From NCBI GenBank assembly GCA_977017575.1, contig CDRNVI010000060.1, positions 452,518 to 516,517 of the forward strand: a stretch of 64,000 nt of DNA. Direction: 5' to 3'. The notes under the pieces were generated by a model that did not search any database, had not been told where the DNA came from, and saw only the letters and a list, made by a program, of their open reading frames with translations. The number at the start of each line of letters is the position of its first letter. The first letter of the stretch is position 1. Position numbers and translations under genes: made by a program. This stretch comes from Paramoeba atlantica (taxonomy: Eukaryota; Discosea). Below are positions 20,253-29,281 of this stretch, piece by piece.

Positions 20253-21184
20253 TCATAGTCGTAGACCTCCAACCCATTTTTCAGCCTGAATATATTGCCG
20301 CAATTGAGAAACTACTGCGTATGCAGAATATTTCTCTAACTCAAGCTGAAAGGCTTCTCGTGTTGGCGTATAATCTAGACCTGCCCTCTTTGCCAATGTC
20401 TTTAGTAGCTGTTTAGTCTCCTCGTGTAAGACCCCACAATCAGTAATCGCAATGCAACGGAAACTTTCGGGATCTAAGCCTTTCTCCTTCACGTATTTAT
20501 TATTCTTTCTGTCTTGGGCACTCTGGAGCAAGGCATTGCTACTTTGCTTTCGGTAGCTACTGCAACACGTATGAACTACGGTTAAATCGTATAAAATTTC
20601 ACCAACGTCGGGCCACAAGATCGCAAGGTCTGGTCCGGATCTGATTCTACGAGCTCGGCATGGGTGTTGTTCTGCTGCTTCTGGGGAAATTGAACATTTG
20701 CACTTAGTGCAGAAGAATGACGTGTGAATTCGTGGCTCGATTGCACAAGGGAGACTGGCTTTGGAACACAGATCGGAAAGATATCGCACCAAATGAGAGT
20801 GTTTGCGTGTACAGTTCATTCCAGCGCATCGTGAGCAACCGGCTACGTGAGGAATGATTTTGTCCGCATGGTTGGCATTGGATCGAAATCCAAGTCTGCT
20901 TCCGTATGAGAAAATCCTTGATTACTGGGAATTCCTTTAGCGTCCACATCAATTCTGCTTTTTGAATCCTTTCGATGTAGCCATTGTATTGAATAAACTC
21001 TCACATTAGAAGTTGGAGGAATGAACCCACGAAATTGCTCGCCGCATTTGTACCCTTCTATACCTTCATACTGGAGAGACATCCGTCCGATTCCGGAACG
21101 CTTCTTAACCGACTTAACCACACCTTTCGATATATTCAGCTGCGAGGAATCGCTGAAGCACCATGCCATCAAGCACGAGTCCCC
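20253..21184 (-). pseudogene. Deleted B/A hybrid LINE, copy 2, 3' part (domain end and lineage A RLE)
   Basis: On the minus strand, MAWCFSDSSQLNISKG...GYKCGEQFRGFIPP...DFDPMPTMRT is followed by the same deletion join as in copy 1 and then by the lineage A segment NCTRKHSHLVRYLSDLCSK, CTKCKCSISPEAAEQ and RIRSGPDLAILWPDVGEIL to TGA at 20253. The nuclease residues P-D...D and the C-terminal KYVKEKG...SYAVVSQLRQYI are intact. The N-terminal remainder lies beyond the IS at 22607-24009. Confidence 0.85.
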
Positions 21185-22606
21185 GGATGTTCAACTCCAG
21201 TGCACCACCCCATTGTGAACTCCAGCGCACCACTTTTTTCACCATAGTCGACCGTCATTCCTTTTTTCTGCGCCTCACCATAGTTGAACATCGTTCCTTT
21301 TTCCTTTCAACATAAAAACTTATCCAGAGTATTTAAAGAAAGTGTAATACAAGTGTAAGATCTGAGTAAGAAACTTTATTAGACAAGAATTTCTTCACCT
21401 TTACAAAATGCTTAAATTTAATGTCATTAAATTTCCAACACTAGCAGACTAACTTTACAAGCTTTCTCACGTACCTTTGCTTACTTAGCTTCTTTTACTT
21501 ACGCAGTTCATTCACAAAATCCATTGGAGAACGATAATTTAATAATTTCCGAGGACGAGTGTTCAATTCCAATGCTGTTTTGTTTAATTCACTTTGGTTC
21601 AAATTCTCAAAAGATTCGGTTTTCTGATGGAATTGTCGGATCAAACCGTTTGCATGTTCCACAGACCCTTTCTCCCACGAATGATATGGAGCGCAAAAGA
21701 AAGACTTGCATTTTAATTTTTTGTTTACTTCTTCATGGTGCCAGAATTCTGTTCCGTTGTCGTATGTGATTGTTTGAACCTTGTAATTCTTTAACCCGTC
21801 TACAATTTGTTTGCTTACCCCCTTCGCGTGCTTAGATTCCAACTTGCGAAGAACAAGGAAGCGACTCTTACGCTCGCACAGGGTAAGAATATATCCGGTA
21901 TGTCCTCGACCCTCGACCAAGTCTGCTTCCCAATCGCCGTAGCGCCGACGCTTATTAACAATTTCTGGTCGATTTTCAAGTGGCGTTCGGTTGGGAATCG
22001 CGCTGCGATCAGGTCTGGTGCGACGACGGTATGGCCTCTTTCGCCGGATCCGCAAATGGGTGTACAACTTGCCGCCTAAGGACGCGTTGCGACGAATATG
22101 GCGATATATGATAGAAGTCGAGGCGGTACGACAGCTACGGATCGTATTTGCAATCTGTTCCGGGCTGTGCTTCTTTTGAAGTCGAGAGCTGACTTCCTCT
22201 TCCAAAAGGCCTTGTATCTTGTGAGGCTTGACCTTTTTACACGAGAGGCTTCTTTTCGAAATGCGCTGTGCCCTCGTCCCCTCATAGCGCTGACCCCTTC
22301 TTGCATTACGCGCCAACTCGCGACAAACAGTGCTGTGACTTTTGCCAATTATGCGAGCTATGCTTCGCCGACTCTCGCCAGATGTAAAGAGTGATTGAAT
22401 ACGATTACGATCGTAATGACTGAGTCTTGAATAACGGCGCATTTGTAGTGTAGATCCGAAGGATATTATAAAATAATTCTTCTTTAAATAATTGATGGTG
22501 CATTGGAAATGAGAATACAGTTTTTAAGAAAAAGTGGTGCACTGGAAATGACAAGAAAATTATTTTTTGGGAAAAAAAGTGGTGCGTTGGTGTTCACAAT
22601 CCACCG
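21185..22606 (-). mobile_element. IS30-type insertion sequence, complete, inside the duplicated LINE
   Basis: The flanks TCCCC (21180-21184 and 22607-22611) are a short target duplication: the empty site is seen in copy 1 as GAGTCCCCTTG (near 16350). The ends form an imperfect 24-bp inverted repeat (GGATGTTCAACTCCAGTGCA left; complement of right GGATTGTGAACACCAACGCA), and a GCACCACTTTTTT motif recurs just inside each end. One uninterrupted transposase gene fills the centre. The empty sister site and intact frame point to a very recent insertion. Confidence 0.9.
21495..22442 (-). CDS. IS30-family DDE transposase, 315 aa
   Basis: Full-length frame starting MRRYSRLSHYDRNRIQSLF. Residues 6-47 carry the helix-turn-helix typical of IS30 (SRRSIARIIGKSHSTVCREL). 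The central region is Arg-rich. The catalytic triad is visible: D174 in GDWEADLVEG, D228 in TYDNGTEFWHHE, E262 in KGSVEHANGLIRQFHQK, with the PYHSWEKGS block that is a family signature. IS30 transposases bind the terminal repeats and move the element through a circular or abutted-end intermediate. Length and motif spacing are as in bacterial members. There is no intron, no SL and no poly(A). Euglenozoan IS30 elements are not known to me, so horizontal transfer from bacteria is the simplest reading. Confidence 0.93.
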   Translation of the reverse strand: MRRYSRLSHYDRNRIQSLFTSGESRRSIARIIGKSHSTVCRELARNARRGQRYEGTRAQRISKRSLSCKKVKPHKIQGLLEEEVSSRLQKKHSPEQIANTIRSCRTASTSIIYRHIRRNASLGGKLYTHLRIRRKRPYRRRTRPDRSAIPNRTPLENRPEIVNKRRRYGDWEADLVEGRGHTGYILTLCERKSRFLVLRKLESKHAKGVSKQIVDGLKNYKVQTITYDNGTEFWHHEEVNKKLKCKSFFCAPYHSWEKGSVEHANGLIRQFHQKTESFENLNQSELNKTALELNTRPRKLLNYRSPMDFVNELRK

Positions 22607-24009
22607 TCCCCTTGTTTCGCCATTTTTGATGAATCCCAGACGGTATCCGGTGCCAGTGGAAACTGCTCCGTTGGGTTTATCGACTTATTCAACTTCTCTA
22701 TCATCTCGGCCTCCTTGGCAACTTCTATGACAGACTCTGTTTCAGCAGGAAGTTCAAAGTTCGGCATCGTAATATTGTTTTCGTCAACTACCTCGTGCAG
22801 TGTCGTAGACCCGTCAACCCTTCCCGTGCTCAATAGGGTGTCCTCAGGAGTTAAACAGTCGGCGTATGTCTGACATTCGACATCTGCGTCCTGCGTCAGC
22901 TGTTCGGCTGAAGTTTCATCATTCGTCGCAGTGATCGACTCAGTCGTCGTAGTGACTGGCCAAACGACGCTTGCCTGAGACTCGGTATTGACGTCCTGCA
23001 TCCCTAACGTTTGTTCCGCTGAAGATTCTGTATTTATCGTAGTGATCGGGAGGCAATCTAACTTTGATATCGTTCTTCTTTCTTTTCCTCGAGCGGTTTC
23101 TGCAATTTGGCGTTCCCTTGTCTCACGCTCCTCGGCTGTAGGAACACCGTGCAGTGTCAGCAGCCCATTTCACACAGTCTTTCCGACCACTCCAGCAACC
23201 TTACCGAGTGTTTGAAGACGCGAAGATGGTTCAGAGTGGGGAATTTCATTACTTGAGCTTATCGTTGTGTGATTTTCTTGTTGCTGTTTTCCAATGATCA
23301 CTTTTATGCGAGGTTTGCGTGAGGGGATTGCCGTGGTCACTGAGTCTTCGCACTGCCTACGTGACGTTTCAGCTGCTTTCTCTTTTGTTTTCTTTTCTTC
23401 CTCTGCGCGTGCGTCCAATTGCTTTTTCAACTCACTGAATGACATGCGAAAATTTCTTTCTGTATCATCGTTTCCGGTCGGCGGCGGGATTGGACTGGGG
23501 AGCCTAAGCTCTATTGGGTTTTCGGCCAACGAGGAATCTGCTGGAGGGGACTTCGTCGCCGGAGGGGACGATAGCGATGGTGGTACTGCTGATTGCGCCT
23601 GCGACCGATAAGTATCTACGGGTGTGCGCGGGGGAGATGTGCATGTTAAATGGTCCGGCCGTTGCGGGGGTGGCGATTGTTGCGGAGCTGGAAGCATTTG
23701 TTGCGGTGGTGGCGGCGTTTGTTGCGGTGGTGGTGGTGTTCGTTGCTGCAGCCGTTTCGGGAGTGGCGATTGTTGCGGTGGTTTTCGTGGTGGACGTTGC
23801 TGTGTTCGCGCCGATGGCTGCAGTGGTGGCTGTGGTGGTGGTGATCGTTGCTGCGGCGGTGGTGGCGATCGTTGTGGTGGCGGTTGTGGCGATGGCGGCG
23901 GCAGTGGCGTTCCCGCGGGCAGTTTCTTCTTCCGGCGTGTGGGTGGAAGCGACTGGACGACGGGAGCTACCCCCGTCTCCTTCGCCTTGGCACGCGTCAG
24001 CATGCCCAT
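22607..24009 (-). pseudogene. Deleted B/A hybrid LINE, copy 2, N-terminal part
   Basis: On the minus strand it starts MGMLTRAKAKETGVAPVV (24009), near-identical in design to copy B2, followed by a long Pro/Gln/Ser-rich tract (23950-23620) and a charged stretch. A TGA interrupts the frame at 23170-23172 (shared with copy 1); the same frame then continues through NGLLTLHGVPTAEERETRER to TVWDSSKMAKQGD, where the IS begins. The leader upstream of the ATG is pyrimidine-rich with CCTTTGTTG near 24030, perhaps a worn SL end. Confidence 0.8.
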
Positions 24010-24189
24010 TTATTTGAAAAAGAGTAGGAAAGAAAACAACAAAGGGTTTGGTATCTATAGTTCTTACTTCGCTTGGCATGTAACTCAGCCGTTATGGAAA
24101 AAGTAAGAAAGTGATACCGTACGGTGCATTCGCATTAAAAGAACGTGCGCTGTCGCAGCTGATGCTATAAGAACAGCATCAAGCGCCAT

Positions 24190-27100
24190 GTCCGGTGCAG
24201 CATTCAATTCTGTAGACGTGCAAATCCCGGAAACAGGAGGCGAGCCCGGTCAATCTCTCGGGTCTCCGCCATTTGACGATGGAATAGCCGCTGCATCTGG
24301 AGACACGCCCATCATCGATGGGCGCTTTCTCAACTCCTGCGCCGGGACCTTGGAGATTATGCCTGCGTCCTCCAACAATCGGACGTCCGCCTCAGGCAAC
24401 GAACCTTTCACACTAGGTTCGGGGTACGGGGCTTTAGGTACCCATAACAATTCATCCACTACCTTGCGAAAACGAGTGGCAGCTGAAAGGCTCATCCACT
24501 CCTTAACCTGATCCAAATGGATAACAGGTATAGACTTCTTAACGTGCAAAGGTAGGTAAGCGTCGTGTGCCTTGGCTAGCCGTGAAGAGCGGCGTGCACA
24601 AACAACGGAGTGCCTGCGAAGGTAAGGCACTTTCTCGAAGCACTTTGCCACGTGCTCCGAGGTTACAGCACTGGAAGACGTGCTGAGACTCTCTGCGTCC
24701 CGAGAGCCCTTGCCGTTGTAATACTGTTTGCGTTGTAGCGCAACAGTGATTCGACGTTGAGGTGCTTCGTGAGGTTCTGAACGTCCTCCATTCTGAGATT
24801 CCCGAGGGAGATCTCGTGGAATAGGTAAGTAATCGCACCTCTTTTTATGGAATGTGTTCCATACCCCGGACCGAGAAGTTGATTCATCCTGTAGTCATCT
24901 CCCGGACCGTCGTGTAACACAGGCGTTGGCCTGGCCTCAAACTTCCCACAAACTGAGCCAGTTTGGGTGTTCCCGGGCCAGTCACTATCGCGTAGAGGTA
25001 CGGCCGGTAAGGATTCAGACGAGTCGTCTTTGTCCGCGTGCCCCAATAAATGATTACCTCGTGACTGGCCACACTCACGAACTGCTCCCGCCTCAGGTCG
25101 GCGGTCTCGGTCCATCTCGCAGCGGCTTTCCAACACAGGAGGCAACACATGCTCTCCTTTACGTCGAGATGACGTCTCAGCTTCTTGAGAAGAAGTGGCG
25201 TGATTGGAAGCATCTGCCGCGTGGGTTCTAGCCCCCCCTGCGCTTGCAGGGCCTTTACGTAGAGACTCAATGGGGTGCCTTCGATTCCCATGAGCTCGAA
25301 CAGAGTCCTCAATGCCCCTGCGTACCCCATGCGCGTCGAGGTAGCGAGAGGCAGAGTCTCTAGGAAGAGCACCGCGTTTGCAGGATTCGCGGTGATTCCC
25401 TTCGCCTGGCAATACTCGCGCAGGCGGAACCACAGTCGCTCCCTTGTGGCCCACGTGGCCGTTGCCCACATGGGCTGGAGCGCCTCGCTCATCTGAGTGG
25501 CGCGAGGATCCTCGGGGTGCATCTGGAGAATGGCCCCCAGTAATTCTTGGCGGCGCTTCCCGGGCGGCCGTAGAGTGGCGACGGCGGTTGCGGCGGCGGC
25601 GATTGCGGCGGCGGCGGTTGCGGCGGCGGCGATTGCGGCGGCGGCGGTTGCGGCGGGAACGGAGAGCCGGGGTAGAGGGCGAGCCGGGAGGGAGAGACTG
25701 CGACGACGGAGACGTATCGGGGAGAACTGACGCGGAGGAGGAGTATTGCCACGCACGCGTGGCCGTCTTTCTCGTCGATGGAGGAGCGGGGAGGGAAAGG
25801 GGGTAGTAAATTCCACCCGTCGTCGCCTGGGACGACGGGCACGAGCAATAATTGGGGTGGGGAGCATTTCCTAGTGGAAAGCCCGCGATGCGCCGTAACG
25901 GTTGGCGCCGCCCACCACCCCGCCTCGAAAATCCTGCTGCGGGGCGCGTGTGGTACGGAACTGCCCCCCCTGTTGTAGAGATGTTTGCGGGCAATTCGAT
26001 CGGAGGTGGCCTGGCTGATGACAGCCAAAACAAAACGGTCCCTGGCTGCGTCGTCGAGGGGCACGCTGCGCAGTCCGGCCCCTCAGTTGCTCGTCGACCA
26101 CAAGCTGACCGTAGCGGTCCTGAGGGTCGTCGTCACGGTGCAACCGCTGTTGCACACGTTCGACTGCAACACCCGCCGCAGCCCAATAATGGTTGCGAAG
26201 CTCTTCGATGATGAGAAGGGCTACGGCGAGGTTGTGCTTCTCTAGCCAACCCTCTGTGTTGCGCGCAGCGTAAACCCATTCAGTCAACATTTTGAACAGG
26301 CGCTCGCGCTGCGGCGGAGGGTTGAAGCGTACCCCAAGCTGCGGAGCTTCGCGCAGCTCACGGATGAGTTCACGTGGCTTGAACAAATCATCCGTGTCGA
26401 TCCACGGTTGCCAAGTAACCGGATCGTAGGGGGAGAAGCTTTTCGGGTCCGTAACACGGACGCGTTCAAAACGTGGGGATCAGATCTTCAACTGGTTTCC
26501 CACCCGGCATCTGCGCCCGAACATGGGCCAGTTCCAAAGAGTGGTAGTTGATCTCGGGATGGGGAAAACGGTAGGCTGTATTCACGTCCCCACCTCATTC
26601 TGTGAACAACTCAGTTGATTCAGGGTCATTGGGATGCGTCATATGCACCCGCCCTATAGCCGTCTGCCGTAGGCCATCTCGGGGAAGAGACCATACAGCT
26701 TCGACGGTGACCTCATAGCGTTTGCGCAGAAGGTCAATCACTTTCATGACAAACTCTTCTTTGCCCTGGCTGGTCATGATTCCTCGGGCATCAAGGCGTG
26801 AACGCTGGGGCACCTCGGCGTGGTCAATGTCGAGGGCATCGTATCGACGAGGTGAGCGAGAAGCCTCAACCTGGTCAGGGTTGAGGGTCCCCTTGCGACG
26901 AATTGGGGCCTCCGGAGCGTCGAGCGGAATAGGGTAGGGACTGGGAAACGAGCTCGTGGGGAGACTCGGGAGATTACTTGGGAGCGGGCTTGGTGGTTCA
27001 CGGGCCGGGCTCAAAGCTCTGCCAGATGGACGTATCTTCCGTCTCGCTGGGCCTGTGGTAGGGGGAACATGAGTGGGTTTCGCGGGTACCTGCGGAGCTG

Positions 27101-27290
27101 GCTGCGTCGGGAGAGAGGGAAGAGGGGGGCGTACGGGAGGACACGAGAGGGACTGGCGCTTGGAATGCGAAAATGACGAAGTTTCGATCGGTGTCGGGGC
27201 GCGGTCTCTTTTTGGAGAGCGATCACGGTCCTGGCTTGGCTCGTGAGGAGCCCGCAAACGTTGGGATCTCATCACAAAAACTTTTGAAAC
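24190..27290 (-). mobile_element. VIPER-like tyrosine-recombinase retroelement fossil, 5' two-thirds
   Basis: Order on the minus strand: a Pro/Arg-rich gag-like frame starting MMRSQRLRAP (27275-26595), whose last 60 residues resemble the end of the frame at 31490; a gag-like zinc knuckle CFGCHQPGHLRSNCP (within 26386-25871); a tyrosine recombinase (about 25570-24680) with box I AARWTETADLRREQF and box II GTHSIKRGAITYLF plus the LLRYN tyrosine region; and the start of an RT (LLEDAGIISKV, near 24340). This order matches VIPER/DIRS-type elements. It is broken in a few places and lacks the rest of the RT and RNase H. Moderately old; the flanking repeats were not resolved. Confidence 0.75.
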
Positions 27291-27654
27291 GTAAGTAGAA
27301 AAAATAGCCTACCAAGAATATAAAGAATGAATAATGAAATTACAACACTATTTGAAACAAATCATAATTTTGAAGAAATTATGTGCCCCGAAGGGCCAAG
27401 CAGGCATAAACAACTCCCTGCCCCGCGGCTAAATTTCCAAACGTGGACTATTAGGTATTGACAAAAACCAGAAGTTTTATTTTTGGAGGCAGATTCCATC
27501 TGAAAAAAAAAAGATATTTTACGAAGGTAACTATATTTAGATATATTCGCCATCATTTGTGCAAAGGGGCGATTATTCGAAAATTTTGATTTTGCTTTCG
27601 AACTCAGATAAAAAGTCTATTTCAGACCCACGAGTCAGGAAAAAAAAGGACGCT
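27291..27654. other. Unassigned AT-rich stretch, possibly the outer 5' part of the VIPER-like fossil
   Basis: 364 bp with T-rich and A-rich patches and no supported frame. Its position just upstream of the gag-like start would suit a terminal repeat, but no second copy was found in the window. Confidence 0.4.
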
Positions 27655-28062
27655 AAAGAACTAGGGTGAGCACAACGAAGACAATATGGATGACACTACC
27701 CGGTGCCAGTAAAACGAGGCACTAAATAATTAGGGTGGATGTCATTCTGGCAACGTAGAATGGGTGGCACCGCCCAGTACCGAATATAACAAGGTACTAA
27801 GAAACTAGGGTGGGTGCCATTCGGGCTAATCTTTGGAATGTGTTTGTGTTTTTTTTTTATCCACCCTCAAAAGATAGAGTGGTTTTTTTGGTCAAGGGGC
27901 GCCTTATTTGCATTACCTAAGGTGCAGGGGTATAGCGCACCCCACCTCCCTAGCTGTAACCTAACTCCTCTCCAAGCGGAGGTCAGCCGTAGCTTGCTAT
28001 GGCTGGCTCTCCGGATACGTCGCAAGACGTATTCGGACTGCCCGTTTGGGGAGTTGAGGGTT
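27655..28062 (+). mobile_element. SINE-2 (same family as SINE-1 and SINE-3)
   Basis: The head has two related units: GGATGACACTACCCGGTGCC...AATTAGGGTGGATGTCATTC and GGGTGGCACCGCCCAGTACC...AACTAGGGTGGGTGCCATTC. Then comes TTTTTTTATCCACCCTCAAA, and a body with AGCGGAGGTCAGCCGTAGC and CGGATACGTCGCAAGACGTA hairpin sequence. Very similar to 46140-46560. The last part is truncated compared with SINE-3. Confidence 0.8.
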
Positions 28063-28629
28063 TCCCGTAGGGAATTCCGTATTTTTAAAACTCTTGGAAA
28101 TGTAATTGGGCCTTTGTACTAGTGTCAGAAATTAAGGAAAACATGAAGGACTTATTCGTGAACTACGGCATGATATTATTTGCAAAATTAGACAGACTTT
28201 TCTTATTTGTATTTCGCACGAATAAAAGTAAAGGGGTGGAGCGGGCGAGCCCCGTCGTAATTAACAGCAAGTAAAGATCTAGCAAGTACATAAGATAAAT
28301 ATTTAGATGCACTTTTGAGACCATACAAAATTACGTTCTACTACTAGAATAAGCCGAATGGTAAACCGCGACGGAATATTAGACGATACACACATAATAG
28401 ATGACAACAATACAGCTACTAAGTTGTTTATTAAACAATGGATTAATTAATATGTGTTACCCAGAGACGGCTTGTCAAGGAGGATTCAACGTGTTGTCAA
28501 GGCCCAATTACAAAGCAAACCATACTTAGCCCTCATCTAGTTTGCCCATTAGAAGAAAATAGAAGAACGTATAGCACATGGAATGAGTCTAATATTTAAT
28601 TAGTTACACTTCTGCAAGAATTGAAGAGT
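28063..28629. other. Unassigned AT-rich stretch
   Basis: 567 bp without a supported frame, terminal repeats or similarity to other parts of the window that I could find. Confidence 0.5.
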
Positions 28630-28938
28630 TTAGTTTATCCTATTTTTTAAAACAGACGAAATTAAAATGTATGTCCCCATTTCTGACGTCATAAATGGTA
28701 GCAACTTGTTCAGTTGTGCCTTGGTCAAAGGCTGGGCTTGTTGAAATGGAATTTGCGATCCGCGCCGAATTAGTGACTTTAGCAGAAGACGGGAATGCGT
28801 TGCTAGCTTCCCAGTCTGTACCATCAATGCTATAAGGTGCTTCAGATACGTTTCTTTCGTTTGGAGTGACAAGGACATGTCGTTTATTAGTTTTACGACA
28901 CCGTCGTCGAATAATTTGAGACGGCGGGAAGGCAACAT
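28630..28938 (-). mobile_element. Tyrosine-recombinase retroelement fossil, fragment
   Basis: On the minus strand, LQTKETYLKHLIALMV...LLLKSLIRRGSQIPFQQAQ...LTKAQLNKLLPFM resembles the core-binding region of the recombinase in 24190-27290 (STRMGYAGALRTLFELM...LPITPLLLKKLRRHL). Broken remnant of the same VIPER-like class; the catalytic part is absent. Confidence 0.5.
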
Positions 28939-28982
28939 TCGTAGCAGGCGGGCTCTTTCTTCCTCTTTCTTCCTCTTTCTTC

Positions 28983-29224
28983 CGACATAATAGAGGTATA
29001 GACAATGCGATCTTCATACTCAGAAGAATCACGGAGAATGTCAGGAGACACAACTCACCGCTATATCTTGCCTATCTGGATCTCGAGAAGGCTTATGATA
29101 CCTTACCACGAGAGGCAGTCTGGGCCACCCTTAAGAGGTTGAAAATTGAAGGACCATTATTGGAACTAATTCGCGCACTATATAACACAACAACTGCAAG
29201 CGTCATGTTAAACGACGGCACGAA
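28983..29224 (+). pseudogene. RT fragment of a fourth, non-RLE-type LINE family
   Basis: The plus frame reads GIDNAIFILRRITENVRRH, SPLYLAYLDLEKAYDTLPRE and AVWATLKRLKIEGPLLELI, ending NTTTASVMLNDGTK. The motif A context DLEKAYD(T)LPRE is typical of LINE clades with an apurinic-type endonuclease and is unlike motif A of lineages A-C here (DFKNAYNTP, DLKNAFN). It is preceded by three CTTTCTTCCT decamers and is cut at 29225 by the SL of copy A4. Only about 80 codons remain. Confidence 0.75.
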
Positions 29225-29251
29225 GTTTCTGTACCTTGTTGTACCTTGTTG
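29225..29251 (+). other. Stacked partial spliced leaders at the 5' end of copy A4
   Basis: GTTTCTGTACCTTGTTG (29225-29241) is the last 17 nt of the SL and is followed at once by TACCTTGTTG (29242-29251), its last 10 nt, then the A4 5' UTR. Confidence 0.85.
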
Positions 29252-29281
29252 TTTTTACTACTTTACCTTTCTTTCTTTTAT

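Larger units (their letters stand above)
19791..23275. repeat. Segmental duplication, copy 2, containing the IS30-type element
   Basis: Partner of 14961-17018. The sequence is collinear except for the 1,422-bp IS at 21185-22606. Beyond 23275 this copy continues into the true N-terminus of the hybrid LINE (to 24009), whereas copy 1 switches to a lineage B RT. Copy 2 is therefore the more original arrangement. Confidence 0.9.

Noticed and set aside
21495-22442. IS30 gene as bacterial contamination
   Set aside because: Both junctions lie inside the same eukaryotic LINE copy, with a matching empty site at about 16350 and a short duplication.
23510-24017. Open frames of Val/Ala- or Cys/Gly-rich composition on the plus strand
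   Set aside because: These are antisense shadows of the Pro/Gln-rich N-terminus of the hybrid LINE on the minus strand.
25560-25690. GCGGCGGCG-rich tract as a CpG island or trinucleotide expansion
   Set aside because: It is low-complexity coding-type sequence of the VIPER-like fossil, irregular in phase, with no sign of a gene start.
27660-27820. Repeated CTAGGGTG as telomere-like sequence
   Set aside because: The phrase recurs only as part of the SINE head units, at spacing of about 70 bp, not as a tandem hexamer.
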